From: Bacteroidota bacterium
GTDB taxonomy: Bacteria > Bacteroidota > Bacteroidia > Sphingobacteriales > Sphingobacteriaceae
Length of the DNA stretch: 64,000 nt
NCBI GenBank assembly: GCA_023450085.1
Contig: JAEXHI010000031.1
Coordinates: 310,001-374,000 of the forward strand
Direction: 5' to 3'
In this document: positions 20,801-29,231 of the stretch, in pieces
Layout of the letters: each line of letters opens with the position of its first letter
Numbering within the stretch: position 1 is the first letter of the stretch
Position numbers and translations under genes: made by a program
The notes under the pieces: model-generated
The model's input: only the letters and a program-made list of their open reading frames with translations
Told to the model about the DNA's origin: nothing
Database searches by the model: none

Positions 20801-23800
20801 TACAAAGGGTAATAGGTTCCTTCTGCTACCCAAACCTGCTTAATACCCGTAACCGTTTTTGCTATTTTCAATATATCAGCCAATTCGCCTAATGCGTTTG
20901 CCCAATTAGAACCGTTACCCGTGCTGCCTTTCTTTACAAATACAACACCATCTGCATTTGGGGCAACCGTCTGATATTCATAACTTCCCATATCAATAAC
21001 ACCGCCACCAGCATAATTATACACCCTAGCGTTACCCATAGGATCTTTTGTAGATGCGGCAAGACCTGCATAGTAACTGTTTCTACCTGCATTAATTACA
21101 GGGCTATTGCCTTGCAAACTATAATCGCCACCAGTAAAAGGTGCTGTGCTGTGACTAGGCGCCAATACAAACAGAGGATCTACATCCAAATTGTTTCCTC
21201 CGTTGGTTCCCGTAGCGACAGCCCAATTGCTGCTACCACCACTGCCCTGTATATTAGAATGATAAAATTCGGGTGTACTTGAGTTATTAACCGCCTCCGA
21301 ACTATTACCGTACACAATACTGTTATAAAATTTAGGTGTAGAGCCAACATTATTTGTGATACTACCACCTATGTTAGCTTTGTTACCACTAATTGTTACG
21401 TTGGTGAACACTGGTGAAGAACCATAATTATAAACACCACCACCTTGGTTAGCAGCAGTATTACCAGTAATGGTCACATTGGTAAAGACTGGTGATAAGG
21501 TACTGAAATTATATATTCCCCCACCTTCATTTGCGGCAGTATTACCCGTAATATTCACATTGGTTACTATCGGTGATGAGGTATTGTTATAGATACCGCC
21601 ACCGCTGCCGCCATTATTTGCGGAATTACCACTAATGATCAAGTTAGTTAAAGCTGGAGAGGAAGCAACATTATAAATACCACCACCATTAACTCTATAA
21701 AATGTATTCGAATTAATTGTGCTAGTATTACTACCACCCGTACTACCTCCAGTAATGGTAAAACCGTCAAGTGTAGCAGCGCCCACATCACCAGAAGAAA
21801 CCACCACATGGTAAGTATTATCGTTAGGATTACCAGCAATGCCAATGTCACCACTTAAAATGGATTTGTGAACCCAAGTAACCATATCTCTTTGTGATGT
21901 AGCTGTTTCAGTTCCCGCAAAACCACCATAAATCTTTATATCTTTAACCAATAGGAAAGCATTTTCCCTATCTGCATTAGTACCAAAGTTATTATCTAAC
22001 GGGCTATACAAAGGGTAATAAGTTCCTTTTGCCACCCAAATCTCCTTTAAACCCACCACCTCTTTGGCTACTTTTAATGCATCTGCCAATTCGCCAAAGG
22101 CATTTTCCCAACTTGAACCATTGCCTGTAGCCCCTTTCTTAACGAAAAGCACATTGTTAATGTTGGTTCTAATAGGAGATTGATATTCGTACGCTCCCAT
22201 ATCAATGATGCCATTATTTGTATAATCATAAACCCTCGGCTTTCCTATAAAATCTACAGTAGTAGCCACTAGTCCACCATAGTAATGATTATCTCCCGCA
22301 TCAATAGCAGGACTAGCTGCTTGCAAACTATAATTGCCACTAACAAAAGGTGCAGTACTGGAACTTGGTGCATTAACAAACTTAGGATCTATATCTAGGT
22401 TATTGCCACCGTTGGTTCCTACTGTAGATAACCAGCTGCTACTACCACCACTGCCCTGGATGATAGAGTTGTAAAAAACAGGCGTACTCGAACTATTACC
22501 AACACCCGAACTATTGCCATAAACAATGCTATTATATAATTTAGGTGATGAAGCATTTGTATTATAGAGCCCACCACCCGTAAAAGCTGAGTTACCGCCT
22601 AAAGTTACATTGGTTAATACAGGCGAAGAAGTATTTGCATTATAAATAGCCCCACCACCAGAAACGGCCTTATTTCCAATGATCGCAACATTGGTTAAAA
22701 TTGGTGAAGAAGAATCAATATTAAATATCCCCGCACCGTTGTTAGAAACCGAATTATTACTGATGATCACATTGGTTAACTTTGGCGAAGAAGCACTATT
22801 AGCAACTCCACCACCATTAACAACAGCGGAGTTACCACTAATGGCAACATTCGTTAAGACTGGGGAGGATAATGAACTATTGTAAATTCCACCTCCAACA
22901 TTGTTGGCCGAGTTACCGCTCACCACTATATTCATTAAAATAGGCGAAGAGGCTACATGATGGATACCGCCTCCAGCTCGCTGAGAGACTAAGTTCGAAT
23001 TAACAGTAATATCCACTGGTCCATCGGCATTTCCATCCGTAACGGTAAAGCCGTTGAATATGGCCGTACCCGCGTCTCCAGAGGAAAGCACCACATGATA
23101 GGCATTATCTGTTTTAACACCTGCCACACCAATATCACCACTTAAAATTGTTTTATTAGATGAACTAATGGTATCACGTTGTTTGGTGTTTGTTTCAGTT
23201 CCCGCAAAACCACCATATATTTTTTTATCTTTTACCAAAAGGAAAGCATTATGCCTTCCTGCATCATCACCGAAATTATTGTCTGCTGGGCTATACAAAG
23301 GATAGTATGTTCCTGCAGCTACCCATACTTGCTTAACACTGGTAAGTGTTTTGGCCACCACAAGTGCATCTGCCAGTTCGCCCATTGGACTTGCCCAAGC
23401 TGAACCGTTACCATTTCCGCCTTTTTTCACGAAAAGAACGCCATCTGCATTAGGTGCAATAGGTACAATTATAATATTTTTGTTAGCGCCCAACGATCCT
23501 GATGCCCCTGGCGAAGCCAATGTGAGCACAGCATTATTTCCTGCCAAATCCCTTATGGTTCCTGCATTAAGTGAAAGCGCATTGGCGGCCGCATAATCCA
23601 AGTCTGCGCTACTATCTTCAGGTTTTACTACATATTTAAAAGTTAAGGTTGATGTACCCGAACCTGATGAATAATTTATAATGCGGTTGGGCGTACCCAC
23701 TTTCAACGTAAGTTGTGGAGTACCCGTTACCATCACAGGCTCCGAAAAGTTAACCTGGATATCAATTGCAGTTACTGCGCTATAGGTACCATTAGCCATA

Positions 23801-25827
23801 GAAGAACTTACAGATGCCACGGTAGGTACATCGCCATCTATTACAAGATCTTTATTTGCTGCAAGAGAATTAGCAGCTCCTGGCAAAGGTAAAGTTAATA
23901 TAGCATTATTACCTAAAGCATCTTTTATGGTTCCTGCGTTTAGCGAAAGCGCATTAGCATCCTCATAATCTAAATCACTACTTCTGTCTCCCGCTTGTAC
24001 CGTATATTTAAAAGTCAAGGTTGAAGTGCCCGAGCCTTCGAAATAATCTATTTTACGGCTGGTTGTTCCAGTTCGCATGCTCAACTGTGGTGTTCCCTGT
24101 ACCACCATATTTTTTGAGAAATTTACCTGAACATCAATCACATCGCCTATTTTATAGGCTTTATTAGCCGCCGAAGAACTTACAGAGATTACTTTTGGCT
24201 CAATACCATCTATAACAATAGTTTTATTGGCACCAAGAGAATTAGTTCCCCCTGGTATTGGCAAAGTTAATACAGCGGTATTACCTACAAGATCTTTAAT
24301 ACTACCATTATTTAATGCGAGTGCCGAAGTAGAAGCATATTCTAATTTAGGCGAAGCATCTCCAGATAGCACTGTATAGTTAAATTTAAGAATAGAAGTA
24401 CCCGATCCAGATGAATAATTAATCTTTCTATTGACATCGCCAATCTTGATTTCCAATTGCGGCGTATTACCTACTGATACAGCCTCAGAGAAGTTTACCT
24501 CAATATCAATAACGTCGCCAATTTTATAAGTACCATTAGCCTTTGATGATGAAACGCTATTTACCGTGGGTACAATACCATCTATTACAATGTTTTTATT
24601 GGCCGCAAGAGAAGTAGTACCATTCAGCAGTGGCAAGGTTAATACAGCCTCATTTCCTACCCAATCTTTGATACTTCCGCCATTGAATACGAGTGCCGAG
24701 GTAGATACATAATTCAAATCAGAAGAAACATCACCTGCTTGTACCGTATAATCAAACTGAAGCGTAGTACTGCCTGTTCCACTTTTATAATTAATCGTAC
24801 GATCTGTGCTACCCGTTTCCAGCTGTAACTGAGGTATTCCTGTAACAGTTACCTTCTCCGCAAAAACAACATGGATAGGAATGACCTCCCCTATCCCATA
24901 AGCACGATCTTGGGCTGAAGACGTGACAGAAGCTACAGTTGGCGCAACACCATCTATTTGAATTCCCCTACCGTAGCCCAAAGATCCTCCGTCGCCTGGT
25001 CTATTCAAAGTTAGTGTCGCATTGTTTCCGCTCGCATCCTTAATTGAGCCGCTATTTAATTTTATTGCATCTGTTGAAAGATAGTCCAAAGACCTATCGT
25101 ATTGATGGTTAACCTCTACTATATATTTAAAGTTTAGCGTTTTAGTCCCACTGCCTGAAACATAAGTAGCCATGCTATTCGAGTTTCCCGTCGCAAGCGC
25201 TAGCGTTGGTGCACCTGTCACAATCACATTTTCTGAAAAATTAACTTGAATACTGATCTCGTCGCCCACTTTATAAAGCCCATCCGGTGTTGATGAAGTA
25301 ACGGAATTTATCCTAGGCGGCGTAATGTCTACAATATTCGATAAGTTAATATCGTCAAATGCAATCGTCATTGGACTATTATTATAAGAAGATATATAAA
25401 TTGAACTTACTTGGTATCCACCGAAATTTAAAGTAGTAGTAACATTATCGGCTAAACTTACACCAGCACTCGTAATGAAAGTACTACCATTATAAAGTAT
25501 ATAATATATGGTACCTTGACCATTAGTTTTACGTAATGAGATGGAATTTGCATTAAAATGAAAACCTTCTATGTTAAACGTTATGCCACCTACAGTTGGA
25601 TCTGAGACCAAATGTTGAGTATTATTCAACGTAGTAGCAGAACTAGAAAGCTTTAACGGCCCACCAGAAGGATTTATCAATAGCTTATGCCCACTTTTAG
25701 TTTGTGTCCAAGTATTATTCTCTAAAACAGCGTTGGCCAAATCGAAAATAACATTTTGACTATACGATTTTGTCCATAAAAACGTGGCAAACACGACCAC
25801 ACATAGCATAAAGTAAAGTTTCTTCAT
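17833..25827 (-). CDS. Giant repeat-built surface protein with beta-helix modules and type IX sorting domain
   Basis: The protein has 2664 residues. A signal peptide (about 1-23) is followed by a beta-sandwich-like N-terminal domain (about 24-170). Five bacterial Ig-like modules come next, each opening with S[V]xSSxxxxxYKIGDxIxIxVNFSExV (about 173-790). Four long modules follow, each starting GVLFVKKGxxGNGSxW and containing GELADALKVAK, a SILSGDIG segment and many GGGIYN/SSPVLTNVxISGNSA rungs. These are right-handed beta-helix modules of the choice-of-anchor Q or Pmp-like type. The C-terminus carries an MBG-like stretch, VLPVELTSYTAK, a fibronectin-like part, and QLYPNPTKDKATV ... YPTGIYFIKLVG ... 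KKVIKQ, a classical type A T9SS sorting domain. It is thus likely secreted and attached to the cell surface. Its role (adhesin, glycan binding) is unknown. It probably belongs to the regulon of the adjacent two-component system. Confidence 0.9.
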   Translation of the reverse strand: MKKLYFMLCVVVFATFLWTKSYSQNVIFDLANAVLENNTWTQTKSGHKLLINPSGGPLKLSSSATTLNNTQHLVSDPTVGGITFNIEGFHFNANSISLRKTNGQGTIYYILYNGSTFITSAGVSLADNVTTTLNFGGYQVSSIYISSYNNSPMTIAFDDINLSNIVDITPPRINSVTSSTPDGLYKVGDEISIQVNFSENVIVTGAPTLALATGNSNSMATYVSGSGTKTLNFKYIVEVNHQYDRSLDYLSTDAIKLNSGSIKDASGNNATLTLNRPGDGGSLGYGRGIQIDGVAPTVASVTSSAQDRAYGIGEVIPIHVVFAEKVTVTGIPQLQLETGSTDRTINYKSGTGSTTLQFDYTVQAGDVSSDLNYVSTSALVFNGGSIKDWVGNEAVLTLPLLNGTTSLAANKNIVIDGIVPTVNSVSSSKANGTYKIGDVIDIEVNFSEAVSVGNTPQLEIKIGDVNRKINYSSGSGTSILKFNYTVLSGDASPKLEYASTSALALNNGSIKDLVGNTAVLTLPIPGGTNSLGANKTIVIDGIEPKVISVSSSAANKAYKIGDVIDVQVNFSKNMVVQGTPQLSMRTGTTSRKIDYFEGSGTSTLTFKYTVQAGDRSSDLDYEDANALSLNAGTIKDALGNNAILTLPLPGAANSLAANKDLVIDGDVPTVASVSSSMANGTYSAVTAIDIQVNFSEPVMVTGTPQLTLKVGTPNRIINYSSGSGTSTLTFKYVVKPEDSSADLDYAAANALSLNAGTIRDLAGNNAVLTLASPGASGSLGANKNIIIVPIAPNADGVLFVKKGGNGNGSAWASPMGELADALVVAKTLTSVKQVWVAAGTYYPLYSPADNNFGDDAGRHNAFLLVKDKKIYGGFAGTETNTKQRDTISSSNKTILSGDIGVAGVKTDNAYHVVLSSGDAGTAIFNGFTVTDGNADGPVDITVNSNLVSQRAGGGIHHVASSPILMNIVVSGNSANNVGGGIYNSSLSSPVLTNVAISGNSAVVNGGGVANSASSPKLTNVIISNNSVSNNGAGIFNIDSSSPILTNVAIIGNKAVSGGGAIYNANTSSPVLTNVTLGGNSAFTGGGLYNTNASSPKLYNSIVYGNSSGVGNSSSTPVFYNSIIQGSGGSSSWLSTVGTNGGNNLDIDPKFVNAPSSSTAPFVSGNYSLQAASPAIDAGDNHYYGGLVATTVDFIGKPRVYDYTNNGIIDMGAYEYQSPIRTNINNVLFVKKGATGNGSSWENAFGELADALKVAKEVVGLKEIWVAKGTYYPLYSPLDNNFGTNADRENAFLLVKDIKIYGGFAGTETATSQRDMVTWVHKSILSGDIGIAGNPNDNTYHVVVSSGDVGAATLDGFTITGGSTGGSNTSTINSNTFYRVNGGGIYNVASSPALTNLIISGNSANNGGSGGGIYNNTSSPIVTNVNITGNTAANEGGGIYNFSTLSPVFTNVTITGNTAANQGGGVYNYGSSPVFTNVTISGNKANIGGSITNNVGSTPKFYNSIVYGNSSEAVNNSSTPEFYHSNIQGSGGSSNWAVATGTNGGNNLDVDPLFVLAPSHSTAPFTGGDYSLQGNSPVINAGRNSYYAGLAASTKDPMGNARVYNYAGGGVIDMGSYEYQTVAPNADGVVFVKKGSTGNGSNWANALGELADILKIAKTVTGIKQVWVAEGTYYPLYSAVDNNFGNNGGRNNAFLLVRDVKIYGGFAGTETSTMQRDTIGWSHKSILNGDIGTVGNNGDNAYHVVVSAGAVGAASLNGFTITGGNAGGGSEVTPTINGQVVRSFFCGGIMNYASSPALSNLIITGNSAENGGGGIGSLSSSSPVVTNVVINANTTNISGGGIYNSSSTPSFINTVVSGNSASYYGSGVFNSSSSAVFINVTIASNKAGANGGAVYNTSSAQPRFYNSIVYGNSSGIINVSSGRPTFYNSIVQGSGGSSGWVAATGTDGGNNLAVDPLFILAPNNSGAPFTGGDYQLQSASPAINKGNNSYFTGLAETTTDLAGKPRVSDYEDGALIDMGAYEYQTPIAPNADGVLFVKKGSKGKGGSWNKALGELGDALKVAKASTTIKQIWVAGGTYAPFYSPLDNNFGNPAERENAFLLVKDVQIYGGFAGTETAIVERDMKNVSNKSILSGDIGIIGDRSDNVYHVVVSSGEVGTAVLDGFTITGANASLSGALWVNSNPLSRDFGAGIYNFLSSPKLSNLVINNNSAVYGGGMYNYSSSPVLTNVLVNGNFATEGGGIYNNVSSPELINATLSGNAANSGGGMVNNSSSSPKLYNSIVYGNSTSMVTLSGTPEVYNSIIQGSGGSSSWVSATGLNGGSNLDVDPKFVAAPNYSTAPFEGGDYKLQATSPAINVGKNSYYTGLLATHTDLAGNLRVHNFVNGGTIDMGAYEYQALLSQTINFAALNSKTTNSADFALSATSTSGLPVSYTSAHTAIATVYEDNGVWKVKIKAAGIVEITAKQQGDANYAAATDVKQNLVIIEEVLPVELTSYTAKIVNQTARLDWNVATESNNRKFVVYRSGDDRQFTQIGEVASLGNTTTNKSYFFVDKQPLNGNNYYKLVQVDLDGKPTELGLRTLSFSLSTFSVQLYPNPTKDKATVTFEAAKYVSLVLSGVDGKVLKVVQLNSQQDKLEIDLSAYPTGIYFIKLVGTGESIVKKVIKQ
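18640..23442 (-). repeat. Four tandem beta-helix modules inside the giant gene
   Basis: Modules begin at about 23442, 22152, 20949 and 19734 on the minus strand, 1.1-1.3 kb each. Each opens with (G)V[LV]FVKKG, has a GELADALKVAK helix, an Asp-rich SGDIG segment, then GGGIYN rungs. Each closes with DMGAYEYQ or IDMGSYEYQ. The copies are diverged at the DNA level but keep frame and order, so slippage or recombination between them could change module number. Confidence 0.85.
23460..25310 (-). repeat. Five tandem Ig-like modules inside the giant gene
   Basis: Modules start at about 25310, 24940, 24565, 24190 and 23820 on the minus strand, roughly 370 bases each. The repeating text is SVxSSxANGTYKIGDVIDIQVNF near each start. 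LTLPLPGxxxSLxANKxIVIDG closes each one, except that the last ends NIIIVPIAPNADG. They resemble the calcium-dependent Ig/cadherin-like repeats used as spacers in large adhesins. Confidence 0.8.
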
Positions 25828-26184
25828 ATTTTAATACTTAAGGATTGGAAAAAATGGAAATACCGCCGATGGACAACGGTATTGGAGACAGCGAAACAAG
25901 TGACGGGGCAATTGAGCATTATTTACATCTTGTTTTTTTAGCAAAACGACTGTTAAAATCCAGATTTTAATTACGCAAAAGAAGCCCAAATAAGGCCAGC
26001 CCACAATAGCCAATACTAGCTATTGACAGCATATTTTTTTAAAGAAATGGATACGAAATTGCCCCTAGATTGTTTAAATTTCTTGAGCAGAAATTTGGGC
26101 TACTATGTGATAGAAGAATGCGTTTGTCGCTAATAAGCACACCCAACCGAATTCCAAATAAATGAAGTATGAAAAATTAAAAAA
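25828..26184. other. Promoter region of the giant surface-protein gene
   Basis: The 357-bp spacer lies between the response regulator stop and the surface-protein start. It contains a palindrome (26005-26024) and a -7-like TTCTTTTG (25976-25983, minus strand). The predicted transcript would then have a leader of about 140 bases. A 60-codon open frame within it has no protein features and is not called. Confidence 0.55.
26005..26024. promoter_or_regulatory. Candidate response-regulator site before the surface-protein gene
   Basis: AATAGCCAATACTAGCTATT matches the perfect palindrome at 26882-26901 in 18 of 20 positions. Its centre is 38.5 bases from the end of TTCTTTTG, the same spacing as between the other palindrome and its TAGTTTTG box. 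Activation at about -45 is inferred. Confidence 0.6.
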
Positions 26185-26817
26185 CTAGGAAACTATTTTC
26201 TGTTGAATGGCCATCCGTACCGCTTCGGTAGCGCTGTTTACATGCAGTTTTTCGTAGATTTTTTTGATGTGATTGCAAACCGTAAAATAGGAAATATCGC
26301 TTTTGGCCGCAATCATCTTATAACTATGGCCTTCTACCAATAACTTCAAGATACTTTTTTCCCGTTCGCTCAAATTATAGGATGGCGTAATCGTTTCCTC
26401 CCTAAAAAACTGCAACACCTTTATGGCTACGGTTCCCGCCATTGGTGCCCCACCTTCAAAAGCTTCCCTTAGCTGGTCCAACAATTTATCTGGAGGTGTT
26501 TTTTTGAGCAGATAACCATTAGCTCCCGCTTTTATCGCTTCAAAAATATGCTCGTTATCCTCAAAAACAGTCTGCATAATGATGGGCAAATCTGGAAATT
26601 CTGCCTTGATGGCACGGGTACCATTTATTCCGTTGCCCAATGGCATATCTATGTCCATTAACACCAAATCTGGCTGAGCAGCTTTCACCACGGCCACCGC
26701 ATCTGCAGCACTTTCAAAAGTATTTACGCATTCCATATCATGACACATGTTTAGCAACATGGCAAGGCTATCCCTCCTGGTGCTGTCGTCATCGAATATG
26801 ATAATACGTTTTTTCAT
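26185..26817 (-). CDS. NarL/LuxR-family response regulator
   Basis: The 210-residue protein consists of a receiver domain (about 1-120) and a LuxR-type helix-turn-helix (about 145-210). Receiver residues are the acidic cluster DDD at 9-11, phosphoacceptor Asp55 in LVLMDIDMPLGNG, the T/S position in MQTVFED and Lys in YLLKKTPP. The DNA-binding part reads LSEREKSILKLLVEGHSYKMIA ... ISYFTVCNHIKKIYEKLHV. It lies 86 bases after its cognate kinase gene, with a palindrome and a TAGTTTTG promoter box between them. It therefore has its own promoter besides possible read-through. The same palindrome stands before the giant surface-protein gene, the likely target. Confidence 0.93.
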   Translation of the reverse strand: MKKRIIIFDDDSTRRDSLAMLLNMCHDMECVNTFESAADAVAVVKAAQPDLVLMDIDMPLGNGINGTRAIKAEFPDLPIIMQTVFEDNEHIFEAIKAGANGYLLKKTPPDKLLDQLREAFEGGAPMAGTVAIKVLQFFREETITPSYNLSEREKSILKLLVEGHSYKMIAAKSDISYFTVCNHIKKIYEKLHVNSATEAVRMAIQQKIVS

Positions 26818-26852
26818 TATTATTTTTCAGTAAATGTTTTTTATGGCAACCA

Positions 26853-26860
26853 CAAAACTA
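26853..26860 (-). promoter_or_regulatory. -7 box of the response regulator promoter
   Basis: TAGTTTTG on the minus strand fits the Bacteroidota -7 consensus TAnnTTTG and lies 35 bases from the start codon. No clear -33 box is seen at the right distance; instead the palindrome occupies the upstream region, as in an activator-dependent promoter. Confidence 0.65.
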
Positions 26861-26881
26861 TTGCGCTTAACACATCTTCCA

Positions 26882-26901
26882 AATAGCTAATATTAGCTAT
26901 T
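26882..26901. promoter_or_regulatory. Perfect 20-bp palindrome, candidate response-regulator site
   Basis: AATAGCTAATATTAGCTATT is identical to its reverse complement. It begins right after the histidine kinase stop and its centre is 38.5 bases from the end of the TAGTTTTG box. The size and dyad symmetry suit a LuxR-type dimer. Autoregulation is inferred. Confidence 0.7.
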
Positions 26902-26903
26902 GG

Positions 26904-28733
26904 CTACAAAGGCATTACTAAGGTAATGGCAGTTCCTTTTTTCTTTACACTCGAAATAGTAATCTGTGCTCCTACTTCCTCAGCTCTTCTGTGCATATTT
27001 GACAGGCCATTTCCCAATCTTTTTGCGGTCACATCAAACCCTACTCCATCATCGGTTACAGCCAAAGAAAAAAGGCCTGCTTCCTCTTTCAATAATACGG
27101 TAATTTTTGTCCCTCCGCTATACTTTACAGCATTATTGATGACCTCTTTATAAATGAGATAAAGGTTTTTTCGTGCCGCCATAGCTAAAGACAAATCGCC
27201 TACCCCAATACCTGCCGTAAACTGAAAAGATATTCCCGCATGCTCAGTCATATCAGCGCCAAATGCACGCATACGAGCAATTACCTGATCCATTACATCC
27301 ATATTTGGATTAACACTCCAGATAATATCGCCAATGCTTTCCTGCACATTTTGGGCATTTTGTTTAATCTTTTCGAGCGTGTTCCTTTGCGCATCGGCTT
27401 GCGGTTGCATGAGCAGAGAATGGGTGTACAAAGAAATACTACTTAGCGTGCTGCCAATATCATCATGCATATCTGCACTTAATTTTTGCCTCAACTCCAT
27501 AATCCTATTTAGTTCCTCAATCTGCTTTCTATCTTTCTCCATTCTGCCCCGATAATATCTTATCATCAAAATAACCACCAACAAGATGATAAAAACAGCT
27601 GTTATCGCTATCATGCGTATCTGGGACACCTTTTTGTAACTCTCCAACTTACTTTTCTCTTCTACAAGCTTTTCCATATCCGTACGCTGCTGTACTCGCA
27701 TTACCAATAAGCTATTAAAGATAGAATCGTTACGTTTAATTGCTTTGATGGTGGAATCACGATAGGCAAGCGCAAGCTTTTGATCACCCCTTAACTGATG
27801 GTAACGGCTACGCACTGGAAAGTATTTCTCCAACCTATTTAACTGTTGGCTTTGGGCAATATGATGCCTAGCACTATCCAGAAGCGCGTTTGCAACTTTC
27901 CAATTCTTTTCTGACACGTAAATATCGGCCAAAGGAATTTCGGCTCCTGAAGCCAAACCAAAGTCTCCTATCTTTAGTGCTTCATTTTTATCGATGAGCA
28001 ATAATGGCTTTGCCTTTCCATATTCGTTTTTTAGGTAATAGCCATAACCAATATTCCCCAGAGATATGGTCCGAAATACATTAAGCATTTTTTTATCAAC
28101 GGCCACATTTGCCGCTTTTTGCAAGTAATAGATAGCCGAATCTATTTGATGCAGTTCCATAAAACTTAGGCCAATGGTATTATAAAAATCCCATTGGTTA
28201 CTGGCACTTCCTACACCTTTCTTACCCAACTCTATTGCTTTTTTATAATCTCTAAACTTATAGTAAGCAGAGGATATTTCTGCACAATAATTGGCGTAAT
28301 TGGTAATTACTTCGGCTGGATAAACCTCTAATAATTTCTCCAGTTTAAGGTATGCGCTAAAAGCTTTCTCATAATTAACCGCCACCAAAAAATAATAGTA
28401 ACCAATGGTTTGGTAACACATTGCCTGTATGTTCGGATAGGCTTTATACTTCTTTTCAATCTGCTCGTAAAAGCTATCTACTCCTAAGGGATTAGCATCT
28501 ATTCCACCTGTAAACGCAATTAGTTCCACAAAAAACTTCAGTTCACTGTCTTTATGCTGAAGAAGTTTTTGAGTTAGCATTTTTTCAAGGGAGCTACGCT
28601 GTTCCTTTTTAAGGAAGTAAACGTTACGTACCGAATCCAACCATATCCCTTTTTGATAACTATTATTCCATTGTGCAGATACGCTGAACGTACCCAACAA
28701 TAAACATAAAAGAAGGATAGAAATGGCTTTCAA
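26904..28733 (-). CDS. TPR-containing sensor histidine kinase (HisKA_3 type)
   Basis: The 609-residue protein starts with a signal sequence (1-20), then a periplasmic sensor region of TPR-like helices (about 30-345), a coiled coil and one transmembrane helix (about 372-392). A HisKA_3 dimerisation domain follows with the phospho-His423 in LSADMHDDIGSTLSSISLY. The GHKL ATPase shows NNAVKYSGGT and DDGVGFD ... GNGLSNM. The start codon is TTG: no in-frame ATG occurs until residue 52, which would remove the signal peptide. HisKA_3 kinases pair with LuxR-type regulators, and one is encoded just downstream. The signal sensed is unknown. Confidence 0.92.
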   Translation of the reverse strand: MKAISILLLCLLLGTFSVSAQWNNSYQKGIWLDSVRNVYFLKKEQRSSLEKMLTQKLLQHKDSELKFFVELIAFTGGIDANPLGVDSFYEQIEKKYKAYPNIQAMCYQTIGYYYFLVAVNYEKAFSAYLKLEKLLEVYPAEVITNYANYCAEISSAYYKFRDYKKAIELGKKGVGSASNQWDFYNTIGLSFMELHQIDSAIYYLQKAANVAVDKKMLNVFRTISLGNIGYGYYLKNEYGKAKPLLLIDKNEALKIGDFGLASGAEIPLADIYVSEKNWKVANALLDSARHHIAQSQQLNRLEKYFPVRSRYHQLRGDQKLALAYRDSTIKAIKRNDSIFNSLLVMRVQQRTDMEKLVEEKSKLESYKKVSQIRMIAITAVFIILLVVILMIRYYRGRMEKDRKQIEELNRIMELRQKLSADMHDDIGSTLSSISLYTHSLLMQPQADAQRNTLEKIKQNAQNVQESIGDIIWSVNPNMDVMDQVIARMRAFGADMTEHAGISFQFTAGIGVGDLSLAMAARKNLYLIYKEVINNAVKYSGGTKITVLLKEEAGLFSLAVTDDGVGFDVTAKRLGNGLSNMHRRAEEVGAQITISSVKKKGTAITLVMPL

Positions 28734-28891
28734 GTGGATTTATTTTATCTCGCTAAGATATGAAACCTAAACAAAACACAAATATTCAGCAGCTGGTTAA
28801 TTTTAACAACTAGGAATAAAGATTTTGAAGCTCGGCCAAGCCGTTAAACAAAGGATAAATCAAATAGGCAATATTGAAATCCTTTAAAAAC

Positions 28892-28919
28892 AAAAAACCC
28901 CGCTAATGCGAGGCTTTTT
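28892..28919 (-). terminator. Intrinsic terminator after tRNA-Phe
   Basis: CCCCGC (28898-28903) and GCGAGG (28908-28913) form a stem with one G-U pair and a 4-base loop. A-runs lie on one side and T-runs on the other, so it could also work rightward. It is 8 bases past the tRNA end on the minus strand. Confidence 0.75.
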
Positions 28920-28926
28920 TGGGAAG

Positions 28927-28999
28927 TGGTGCCTGCTGGGATCGAACCAGCGACACAAGGATTTTCAGTCCTTTGCTCTACCTACTGAGCTAAGGCACC
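28927..28999 (-). tRNA. tRNA-Phe (GAA)
   Basis: The 73-nt gene folds as a cloverleaf: acceptor GGTGCCT/AGGCACC, D arm GCTC ... GAGC, and anticodon loop CTGAAAA with GAA. The T arm CGCTGGTTCGATCCCAGCA and discriminator A complete it. The CCA tail is not encoded. A consensus promoter lies upstream and a terminator downstream, so it is a stand-alone unit. Confidence 0.97.
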
Positions 29000-29013
29000 T
29001 CCGTTTGGGAATG

Positions 29014-29043
29014 CAAATGTAGTTTCTTTTTTTGAAAGGCAAA
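29014..29043 (-). promoter_or_regulatory. Promoter of tRNA-Phe
   Basis: On the minus strand TTTG (29040-29043) is followed after 18 bases by TACATTTG (29014-29021). This fits the Bacteroidota housekeeping -33/-7 pattern, 15 bases before the mature tRNA 5' end. Confidence 0.8.
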
Positions 29044-29231
29044 ATTATTTTGCAAAAAAATATCAATTAATTTTATCAAAACAGGCTTTTCTCCTAAAAA
29101 CCAACCAATTAATTTCCCACTAAAGCCCTCTATAATTCATAACCATTCTAAATTTAAAAAATTATGCATGCATAATAATATATTTTATATCTAAATATTT
29201 TAACTTCGTTGTACCATTACCTTAATAAACT

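Noticed and set aside
25831..26013. A 60-codon minus-strand open frame before the giant gene
   Set aside because: It lies across the predicted promoter and leader and has no protein features.
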